Assembly (NCBI GenBank): GCA_002839125.1 | Contig: PGXI01000038.1 | Coordinates: 1 to 11,401 of the forward strand | Source of the DNA: Tenericutes bacterium HGW-Tenericutes-5 | GTDB taxonomy: Bacteria > Bacillota_I > Bacilli_A > Izemoplasmatales > Hujiaoplasmataceae | Length of the DNA: 11,401 nucleotides | Reading direction: 5' to 3' | In this document: piece after piece, positions 5,901 to 11,401 of the stretch | Layout of the letters: the number at the start of each line of letters is the position of its first letter | Position numbering within the stretch: the first letter of the stretch is position 1 | Position numbers and translations under genes: made by a program | The notes under the pieces: model-generated | Databases searched by the model: none | Told to the model about the DNA's origin: nothing | The model's input: the letters and a program-made list of their open reading frames with translations, nothing else

Positions 5901-8375
5901 GATGAAGCCTTAAATGAAACTTCACAAACCTTTAATGTCAATGTAGTTGATACAACAGCTCCAACTTTTGACTTTATTGAAGATCAAACGATTGAAGCTG
6001 ACATTGATTTTATTCCATTATGGACGAGTTTAATCCAAAATGAAAGTGATAATAGTAGTGATATATTACAAAAGGGTGTTTTTGAAGATAATGTAATTCC
6101 TTACTTAGTAGGTTCATATACTGTAACAGTTGAACTTATCGATCAAAGCAATAATGTCGCTTATCAAACCTTTACAGTTAATGTGGTGGATACTACAGCC
6201 CCAGTAATGGGATTTGTTGAAGATCAAGTTTTAGAATTAGGCGGAATTTATGACGGATTGTTTTGGGAATCGATAATTCCAAGTATATTTGATAACAGTT
6301 TTGAAGAAGTAGCAATTACTGTTGATGATTCCTTAGTTAACTATAATCAATTAGGAGCATACCCACTAACAATAATTGCGACTGATAGTTATGGAAATGT
6401 ATCAACCCAAGATACACTTATAACCTTTGTTGATACTACAGCACCAACTTTTGACTTTATTGCCGATCAAACCATAGAAGCTGATTACAATTTCGTTGCT
6501 AACTGGACGGCTTTAATCCAAAATGCAACTGATAATAGTTTTGATCCATTACCGAGAAGTGTAGTTGAAGATAATGTGATTCCTTTTATGGTAGGTTCTT
6601 ACACCGTTACCGTTAAGGTCATGGATCAAAGCGGTAATGAAACGCTTCAAACCTTTACGGTTCATGTAGTTGACACAACCCCTCCAGTTATGGGATTAGT
6701 AGATGACCAAGTTTTAGAGTTAGGTCAAATTTATGATCCAGAATATTGGCGAAACCAAGTTCCAAGTCTATTTGACAATAGCCTTGAAGAAGTAACGATT
6801 AGCATTGATGATTCATTTGTTGATTATAACTTTATCGGTGAATATGAATTAACAATAATAGCTACTGATAATTATAATAATCAAACCTCTCAAGTAATTT
6901 TAGTTACAATTGTTGATACTACTCCACCTGGATTTGATTATATCCTTACTCAAACCATCGAAGCAGGTGAGTTCATCGATATTGATTGGACGACTTACAT
7001 GATTAATCTTACCGATAATAGCCTTACCACTTTAACTAAAATTGAAGTAGAAGATAATGTTATTTATAATCAGGTAGGAGATTATCAAGTAACAGTTAGG
7101 TTAATCGATGAATCTTTAAATGAAACCTCTCAAACCTTTACGGTGTCAGTTGTTGATACAACAAATCCAACATTTGATGACATCGGTAATCAAGTTATTG
7201 AAGTTGGTGAATTTAGTGATATAGATTGGACTTATTTAGCGCAAAATTTATCTGATAATGGCATCGATGAATTAATCGTATCTGAAGCTGATCGAGTTAA
7301 TTATACTAAGGTTGGTTCTTATACTGTAACAATCATTGTGATGGATAATAGAAGCAATATGACAAGCAAAGATTTTACCGTTGATGTAGTAGACACAACC
7401 GCACCTACGGCCGATGAAGTTGAACCGCAAGTGCTTGAAGCTGGCGATTTTCTAGAATATCCAAGTTTAGTTGTTAATCTCTATGATAATAGCAATGAAT
7501 ATGTAGATATTTACATTATCAGTGATTTAGTAGATTACTATACTCCAGGAACTTATCAAGTAACACTTCGACTAATGGACCTTTATGGAAACTTCTCGCT
7601 TCTTTATATTGATGTTACTGTAATTGACACATTAGCACCATATATTGGTTATATCGAGGATTTAGTTTTTGAAGCAGGTACTTACACTGGTATTAACTGG
7701 ATTACATTAATGACTAATGTTTATGATAATACGTTAAAAGAAGTTGATAAATACGTAATCAGCAGCAATGTTAGTTTTAACGAAGTCGGAACTTATCAGG
7801 TAGTTTTAGGAGCGAGAGATGCATCAATGAATGAGTCTACTATCACAGTAACAGTTCGAATCATTGATACTGTAGCTCCAGAGGTTTATTTGATGCATGC
7901 CGTTGACACAATCTTTGTCGGAGATAATTATAATGATAAAGGAGTATTAACAGTTGATGTTACAGCAGTTGATATTCTGATTGAAGGAACTGTCGATACC
8001 AATACTGTTGGCACTTATACATTAACCTATACAGTCACTGATTCTGGTGGTAACACAACTTCTATCAAAAGAATTGTTACGGTTTTAGCTAAAGAAGCTG
8101 AAATAGAACTAGTTCTAAATGCAGGATTAACGACAATTAAAGAAGGTGACGAATATATAGATAGTGGTTGTATGGTTTATTTAAATGGCAATTTGTACAA
8201 TGAAGCTACGATTATAGAAACAGATTTAGATAGAAATCAAGCAGGTATTTATTACATATTGTATGGCTTTACTTATCAAGATAAAGAATATACATTTAAA
8301 CGGATTGTATTTGTAGTTGATGAACTTATTAATGAACCACTGGTTTTAGTTATGTGGAAGGAGGATGAAGAATAA
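2928..8375 (+). CDS. Giant secreted protein: 14 RCC1 repeats (two putative 7-bladed propellers) plus an Ig-like stalk
   Basis: 1815 residues. The N-terminus is a signal peptide (MKKK, a hydrophobic core, likely cleavage after VGA near residue 24), so the protein is exported. Residues about 40-812 hold 14 RCC1-type repeats, each reading roughly G-x-x-H-T-x-x-L-T-x-x-G-R-V-F-x-W-G-x-N-x-x-G-Q-L-G. Residues 813-927 form a beta-rich linker. From residue 928, about eleven Ig-like domains of 74-95 residues follow, most opening DTTAP and containing a GxYTVTV strand; domain 10 (from 1647), with VDTNTVGTY, resembles DUF5011/Cry22-type Ig folds. There is no LPXTG motif, C-terminal membrane segment or lipobox, so attachment must come from a partner or retention. 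Only one cysteine (C1748) was noticed. Likely a surface adhesin or ligand-binding protein; ligand unknown. It is cotranscribed and coupled with the following lipoprotein. Confidence 0.9.
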   Translation: MKKKVFLLVFLVSLFLINPFIVGAEKIQDPTNPLRYYDELFFVDIDAGTYHNIVLAEDGRVFTFGYNGYGQLGNNSTTSASSLIEITGNLSLAEDEVVVEVEAGGNHTGVLTSNHQLYLWGYNLYGQLGDSTNVNKPLPLNVTSFFSLGVDEFITSFALGDNNTIVLTNLGRVFTIGRNYNYQLGDMSTTDKNYPVDITANFTLEVDEQVVKVEFDYEYAAAITNLGKIFLWGRNSDGQLGIGSKVYQNAPTNATNFFNLNVDEMIVDVELGYDHTLVITNQNRVFAFGENMYYQVGDGTSVDRLLPVYINNNLFSASLNKQYISVAAGYKDTMVITSEGDVLTYGYGDYGQRGNGTNTTAIAKSNITINLNLDEDEIVVLGKMGYHHTLVLTSNGRVISFGRNQQGQLGIGSITAYNAWPNFIISEADVVEIIDNYLPIAENIIDVASGYLSSVLVTETGKVFTWGTNDFGSLGNNNLVSAHMNPTEITGNFSLAANDKIIKVFASENGSSYAAISELGKVFVWGYNAYGNLGDFTTTDLTLPKDITSNFSISVGDYITDIVFGPTHTIALSNNGYVFTWGTNDMGQLGNASLTNYYYPQNITSRFSLGAGEEVVKVSAGLKFSAALTNQGRLFMWGSREVGQLADAPGTTKVISPSDRTSLLGLSVGETVVDFDSGYTHTLVLTSINNVIGFGSNNYGQIGNLETASSSLPYNMTTNLNLYGDNVVSLNAGTGSTVIITDNNRIIAFGNSNFNLTIPTTPIPTDITSNYSLNPLEEISIYALSTLNAFMVTSENRLLASGLNDYYMIGNGLNTPQTYATPVQISPDVIDKGNVLLIESPEIMYNYLLPVPIVIYPEFNVGPSLVSLTINGVVYSDFDVLDGRILVDVNHETAYGDTLNITIESFNFLNASVSVAGNNLASTLFMLDDVPPTFDYIEDQTIELGEFSDIDWSAYIVNESDNIEGVLTKQEVLDEVNYSSVGIYSVTVKLVDEALNETSQTFNVNVVDTTAPTFDFIEDQTIEADIDFIPLWTSLIQNESDNSSDILQKGVFEDNVIPYLVGSYTVTVELIDQSNNVAYQTFTVNVVDTTAPVMGFVEDQVLELGGIYDGLFWESIIPSIFDNSFEEVAITVDDSLVNYNQLGAYPLTIIATDSYGNVSTQDTLITFVDTTAPTFDFIADQTIEADYNFVANWTALIQNATDNSFDPLPRSVVEDNVIPFMVGSYTVTVKVMDQSGNETLQTFTVHVVDTTPPVMGLVDDQVLELGQIYDPEYWRNQVPSLFDNSLEEVTISIDDSFVDYNFIGEYELTIIATDNYNNQTSQVILVTIVDTTPPGFDYILTQTIEAGEFIDIDWTTYMINLTDNSLTTLTKIEVEDNVIYNQVGDYQVTVRLIDESLNETSQTFTVSVVDTTNPTFDDIGNQVIEVGEFSDIDWTYLAQNLSDNGIDELIVSEADRVNYTKVGSYTVTIIVMDNRSNMTSKDFTVDVVDTTAPTADEVEPQVLEAGDFLEYPSLVVNLYDNSNEYVDIYIISDLVDYYTPGTYQVTLRLMDLYGNFSLLYIDVTVIDTLAPYIGYIEDLVFEAGTYTGINWITLMTNVYDNTLKEVDKYVISSNVSFNEVGTYQVVLGARDASMNESTITVTVRIIDTVAPEVYLMHAVDTIFVGDNYNDKGVLTVDVTAVDILIEGTVDTNTVGTYTLTYTVTDSGGNTTSIKRIVTVLAKEAEIELVLNAGLTTIKEGDEYIDSGCMVYLNGNLYNEATIIETDLDRNQAGIYYILYGFTYQDKEYTFKRIVFVVDELINEPLVLVMWKEDEE
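3069..5366 (+). repeat. Fourteen RCC1-type coding repeats, period about 168 bases
   Basis: Repeat cores begin at residues 48, 104, 160, 216, 272, 329, 385, then 450, 508, 565, 621, 678, 733 and 784. Spacing is 55-58 residues throughout except for the step from repeat 7 to repeat 8 (65 residues) and the last step (51). The first twelve mostly keep a form of GQLG(D/N); repeats 13 and 14 are degraded. Many copies share a linker of the form IT-x-NFSL followed by an acidic D-E pair. The long seventh linker divides the array into 7 + 7. Confidence 0.85.
5709..8087 (+). repeat. Ten tandem Ig-like coding repeats, period about 240 bases
   Basis: Domain starts fall at residues 928, 1008, 1088, 1169, 1249, 1330, 1410, 1489, 1567 and 1647, so domains are 74-81 residues long. 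Common features are an opening DTTAP-type turn, a D-Q-x-(I/L)-E segment, a central (S/T/Y/F)DN, and a closing G-x-Y-x-(V/L)-T strand with a D-x-x-x-N turn. An eleventh, variant domain follows at 1721-1800. They form a stalk projecting the RCC1 head. Confidence 0.88.
5949..6914 (+). repeat. Tandem duplication of a 483-base two-domain block
   Basis: Ig domains 2+3 (5949-6431) and 4+5 (6432-6914) are each exactly 483 bases. By hand alignment domain 2 matches domain 4 at about 55 of 80 residues and domain 3 matches domain 5 at about 50 of 81, while neighbouring domains match far less. Many third-codon positions differ, so the duplication is not recent. Confidence 0.8.
8358..8364 (+). promoter_or_regulatory. 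Ribosome binding site of the small lipoprotein, inside the upstream gene
   Basis: AAGGAGG lies ten bases before the ATG at 8375 and encodes part of the C-terminal Lys-Glu-Asp of the giant protein. With the TAATG overlap it indicates tightly coupled translation. Confidence 0.9.
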
Positions 8376-8965
8376 TGAAAAAGATAATATTATTAGTCTT
8401 CTTAGTTTTCTTAGTTGGGTGTAATAAGACTACAGAAACTCCAACGACTTTAGCTCCAACAACAATTCCACCGACAACTGAAATAACAACAAATTTAATA
8501 ACATCTAGTATCTCTGATGAAATCTATCTTTATTTAGTTCCAGGTATTGATACTATAGATATCAATCAAACTTGGATTGATGCTGGAGCTTACTTTGTTG
8601 TTAATGATGATGAATTTCAGATGATTACTAGTTCTGTTGTAAATAGTAGCGAAGTTGATGTTTATTCAGTAGTCTATTCTTATGAATTTGAAGAGAAAAC
8701 TTATACAATTAAAAGATTAGTAGCGGTAGTTGATCAAACCCCTCCAGTTCTAAGTTTAAATCCAGGAATTGACACGGTAACTGTTGGTGGAACTTGGCTA
8801 AATGCAGGGATAGGCGTTGTTGAAAACTCAGGAGAAGATGTAACAATAGTTGTTATAGGTAGAGTAGACACTAATACTGTTGGAACCTATGAAATTACTT
8901 ATCAAGTAACTGATTCTTCAGATAATACTTCCACAATTATAAGATATGTTAATGTAGTAGAATAA
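8375..8965 (+). CDS. Small surface lipoprotein with two Ig-like (DUF5011-type) domains
   Basis: 196 residues. A type II signal peptide ends in the lipobox LVGC, with lipidated Cys16. A Thr/Pro-rich linker (about 17-47, repeated PTT units) follows. Domain 1 (about 49-120) resembles domain 11 of the upstream giant protein: both have a (W/Y)IDAG/YIDSG-type turn and end in K-x-YT-x-KR-x-V-x-VVD. Domain 2 (121-196) resembles its domain 10, sharing VDTNTVGTY and a VTDS turn. The order is therefore reversed relative to the giant protein. The start overlaps the preceding stop by one base and has a strong ribosome binding site, so the two proteins are made together. I infer that it anchors or caps the otherwise unanchored giant protein in the membrane. 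A stand-alone surface lipoprotein is the alternative. No enzymatic motif was seen. Confidence 0.88.
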   Translation: MKKIILLVFLVFLVGCNKTTETPTTLAPTTIPPTTEITTNLITSSISDEIYLYLVPGIDTIDINQTWIDAGAYFVVNDDEFQMITSSVVNSSEVDVYSVVYSYEFEEKTYTIKRLVAVVDQTPPVLSLNPGIDTVTVGGTWLNAGIGVVENSGEDVTIVVIGRVDTNTVGTYEITYQVTDSSDNTSTIIRYVNVVE

Positions 8966-8972
8966 ACAAAGA

Positions 8973-9007
8973 AAAAAAGATAACAACTTAAAATTGTTAT
9001 CTTTTTT
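8973..9007. terminator. Bidirectional intrinsic terminator between convergent genes
   Basis: AAAAAAGATAACAA and TTGTTATCTTTTTT form a perfect 14-base stem with a seven-base loop (CTTAAAA). A-run and T-run on either side let it act in both directions, ending the RCC1/lipoprotein operon and the leftward gene at 9024. Confidence 0.92.
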
Positions 9008-9023
9008 ATTTGGAATGAATTAA

Positions 9024-11401
9024 TTAATCTTGATTTAGATAAAAACTATATGAAAACAAGAAGTTATGATACCAAGTATTAAAATCATCATAGAATTCAT
9101 CCAGTGTGATTTGACTTATTTCTGAAGGATCAGTAATGCTTATCCACTGGGCTTCAGCAATAAATGAGCCCATTTGATTTATCACGTCATTAGTTACTTG
9201 TTCAAGTAGATCGTAGTCAATATTGACATCAACTTGGAAGAAGTTGATGTACATATAACTAGTTAAGAAGTTAGTATAATCAAATGTCGTATCAATATAA
9301 ATATCATAGATTAACTTGGCGAGTTCAATAGTGTATTCATTCTGAGTATAGATATTTTGATTAATCACAAGTGTTTCAAAACTTTCGATTTCATCGATTG
9401 TGATTGAATCAATAAAGTTATGTAATTCGATAATTAATGAATCTATATGCATAACATAAAGAGATGCTTTTGTGTAGTTATCAAGGATAGCTTGTTCTTT
9501 AACAATTCCCGAAACATCTAAAGTATCTGTATAATCTTCAACTAAATAATATAAAGCAGAATCTAGTAAATCCCACTCTTCAGTTGTAATGGTTGAATAT
9601 CTTAAATCCATTAATCCAGATATACCTTGTAAGATATTTGCTAAACCTTCTTTAGTAATTAACTCAAAAAGTGTTGTGGTATCTAAATACCCATACATGT
9701 CTTTATGAGTATCAATATAAGTTACAAGCGTTGATAGTTCAGTGAAATCGAATTCATTATCTGTAAGAATTATGTTTTGAATATCATCTATAAGAATTAA
9801 TAAGGCTTCTTTATAAAGTTCTTGATGAGTAGTGTTGGCAAAGATTTCTCTAATTGTATCTAAATACTCCATTTGTGCATTTATACCGTTCATTTGTAAT
9901 GTCCAGTAATCAAGATCATCTTTAATTAAGAAATAGTCGTTTAATGATTGGGTGAAAGAACTATATAAAGAATCAGATGTTGTAATAAAAGCTTCATAAG
10001 CTGAGTTTGTAGAAATTATGTCAATTAAAGGAAGATAAGCTTGGTTAGCGTCATAATAAGCAGTCATTATGTCTCTATAGGTCTCGATTTTGTCAAGGTA
10101 AAGTGGATAAGTATTACAAATCGAATTATATTGATTTACGTAGAAGTTGTATAGTAGAGGATCGATATTTGCTTCATCTAAGATATTCCAAATAGCTGTG
10201 TTTAAATCATAAACACTGTTACCGATATAACCTTTAAGATAATTGAAGTAATTGAACTTTGATTTTTCTGTTGAATAAAGTGTTGTTTTAGCATAGAAGT
10301 AATCATATGCGTCTGTTCTTAAAGTTTCATCGAGAAGCAGAATTGCTTGGTTAAGGTCATAATCGATTTGATTTTGATCGTCGAGGATTAAGTTGTATTG
10401 ATCAAAATAGTTTGTGTAATTCAAAATAACTTCATTATACCAATTGAATTCCAAATCACTTAAACCGACAAAATAGCTATTTGAGTATTCAAAGTAATTA
10501 AAGACAATATCAACAAGTCTTTCATCAGTTAGAAAACCTGATTCTAGGTTAGCGAAAATATCCTTAAATTCTTGGAAATCGCTGAATTCAGTCAATTGAT
10601 CGTAATTAAATACAATGATGTTAAAGATTTGATAAGCTTCCTCTTCCGACTCAGCTTCAAAGATATCAGTTAAATAAATTAAGTTGTTTTCGATGTTTGT
10701 TGAATCTTCTATATCAAAGGTAGAGGATACTAAATCATAGAAGTCTTGGTGAGAATAATCACCGGTTGTGGTGTAGGTTCTGATGTAGGTTGAATAGATT
10801 GAAGTGTTTTCAGTTATGTTTGTTAAATCACCAATCCAACCGTTGAAAGTATAAGTATAGATTTCATCAGTTCTTACTTCGATATCTTCTGGTGGTGTTA
10901 CTGGATCATTATATCCTACATAGATTTGATCGTATATGGTTTCTCCATCATAATCATAAAAAGTTACTTCATAAAGAATTTCAGTTTCAATAAAGATAGC
11001 GTGAATAACTAAATCAGTTTGAACATCGGTAAAATCAGTGTCCCAGCCATTAAAACTGTATATGTATTCAAGGGTGCTAGCTTTTTCGGGATCAGCTGGT
11101 GGGGTTGCGGATGAGCCTTGGATAACTGATTCTTGTTTTATAACTTCATCATCAACCATAAATGTCACGTTAAAGCAAGGTAAGGTAGTAGGGAGTTCGT
11201 CAGACGTGGTTACGGTTGTGACTTGAGTTGTAGTTTGGGTAATAGTTGATGGAGGATTTGTTGAATTTTGGGTTGTGGTCGACTGTGTTGTTGTAACTAG
11301 TGTTGTTTGAGCCACAGTGGTTGGGATTTCAGTTGTTTTTTTATCACAGCTAAAAAGAAGAAGTGAGAAAATTACAACTAAACCAACATTAATAAGGTTT
11401 C
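9024..11401 (-). CDS. Acidic lipoprotein with InlB-B-type repeats and a large helical domain, 5' end outside window
   Basis: The frame is open to the right edge and 791 residues are visible. Upstream of the first GTG-type start (11315) the frame continues as a hydrophobic signal segment ending in LLLFSC, so the real start codon lies just beyond 11401. The lipid-modified Cys is at 11348-11346 and the mature protein is about 774 residues. In order (mature numbering): a Thr-rich linker (to about 57); two Listeria-Bacteroides (InlB B-type) repeats at about 58-121 and 125-192, with VTF near the start and FNGW near the end; then about 580 residues, rich in Asp, Glu, Asn, Tyr and Ile and poor in Lys/Arg, that look predominantly helical. 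I do not recognise the helical domain and see no catalytic motif. It is probably a surface-exposed binding protein, convergent with the RCC1 operon and expressed independently. Confidence 0.85.
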   Translation of the reverse strand, partial: NLINVGLVVIFSLLLFSCDKKTTEIPTTVAQTTLVTTTQSTTTQNSTNPPSTITQTTTQVTTVTTSDELPTTLPCFNVTFMVDDEVIKQESVIQGSSATPPADPEKASTLEYIYSFNGWDTDFTDVQTDLVIHAIFIETEILYEVTFYDYDGETIYDQIYVGYNDPVTPPEDIEVRTDEIYTYTFNGWIGDLTNITENTSIYSTYIRTYTTTGDYSHQDFYDLVSSTFDIEDSTNIENNLIYLTDIFEAESEEEAYQIFNIIVFNYDQLTEFSDFQEFKDIFANLESGFLTDERLVDIVFNYFEYSNSYFVGLSDLEFNWYNEVILNYTNYFDQYNLILDDQNQIDYDLNQAILLLDETLRTDAYDYFYAKTTLYSTEKSKFNYFNYLKGYIGNSVYDLNTAIWNILDEANIDPLLYNFYVNQYNSICNTYPLYLDKIETYRDIMTAYYDANQAYLPLIDIISTNSAYEAFITTSDSLYSSFTQSLNDYFLIKDDLDYWTLQMNGINAQMEYLDTIREIFANTTHQELYKEALLILIDDIQNIILTDNEFDFTELSTLVTYIDTHKDMYGYLDTTTLFELITKEGLANILQGISGLMDLRYSTITTEEWDLLDSALYYLVEDYTDTLDVSGIVKEQAILDNYTKASLYVMHIDSLIIELHNFIDSITIDEIESFETLVINQNIYTQNEYTIELAKLIYDIYIDTTFDYTNFLTSYMYINFFQVDVNIDYDLLEQVTNDVINQMGSFIAEAQWISITDPSEISQITLDEFYDDFNTWYHNFLFSYSFYLNQD
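10773..11177 (-). repeat. Two InlB-B/Listeria-Bacteroides-type coding repeats
   Basis: Copy one (11177-10986) and copy two (10976-10773) each run from a VTF strand through a PP-containing turn (ATPPADP; VTPPED) to YxFNGW and a final hydrophobic strand. Lengths are about 64 and 68 residues. They probably form a spacer between the Thr-rich linker and the helical domain. Confidence 0.75.

Noticed and set aside
3069..8087. CRISPR-like or satellite repeats
   Set aside because: The 168-base and 240-base periodicities are protein-domain repeats with diverged third-codon positions in one continuous frame, not short identical repeats with spacers.
2928..8375. Cell-wall sorting signal or C-terminal membrane anchor on the giant protein
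   Set aside because: The C-terminus (LVMWKEDEE) has no LPXTG, no hydrophobic helix and no basic tail.
11038..11226. Rightward open frame of 62 codons opposite the acidic lipoprotein
   Set aside because: It is antisense to the InlB-type repeats and Thr-rich linker, and has no supporting features.

Overview
The window is AT-rich, uses short intergenic spaces and strong AGGAGG-type ribosome binding sites, and stops the nuoE reading frame with TGA (in-frame TGA TGA), so it is read with the standard bacterial code. Together with wall-less-looking surface proteins (Thr/Pro-rich lipoproteins, no LPXTG sorting signals) and a NuoE/NuoF redox module, this suggests a low-GC Firmicutes/Mollicutes-related organism that kept UGA as stop (Acholeplasma/Izemoplasma-like). 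The taxonomic placement is inference; the code usage is seen directly.

Left end (1-1373): a leftward operon of nuoE and nuoF, overlapping by one base, running off the left edge. It encodes the diaphorase half of an NADH-linked iron-sulfur flavoenzyme, probably attached to a hydrogenase, formate dehydrogenase or similar catalytic subunit outside the window. A 387-base divergent intergenic region follows, with a promoter for each direction and several hairpins. Next (1374-2768) is a membrane protein with an N-terminal FUSC/ArAE-type domain fused to a Cof-type HAD domain whose nucleophilic aspartate is missing. It ends at its own terminator.

Centre (2769-8965): a second promoter and hairpin-bearing leader drives a two-gene unit. 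The first gene encodes a secreted 1815-residue protein with 14 RCC1 repeats, spaced so that they form two groups of seven (two beta-propellers), then a stalk of about 11 Ig-like domains of about 80 residues. The second, translationally coupled through TAATG, is a small lipoprotein with two Ig-like domains related to the last two of the big protein, in swapped order. I infer that the lipoprotein anchors or partners the giant protein at the membrane.

Right end (9024-11401): beyond a perfect bidirectional terminator lies a convergent gene for a very acidic lipoprotein with two InlB-B-type repeats and a roughly 580-residue, mostly helical domain that I do not recognise. Its start codon is just outside the window. 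The right two-thirds of the window therefore looks like a cell-surface locus; the left third is energy metabolism plus a membrane pseudoenzyme-like gene. No tRNA, rRNA, CRISPR array, transposase or attachment site was seen.
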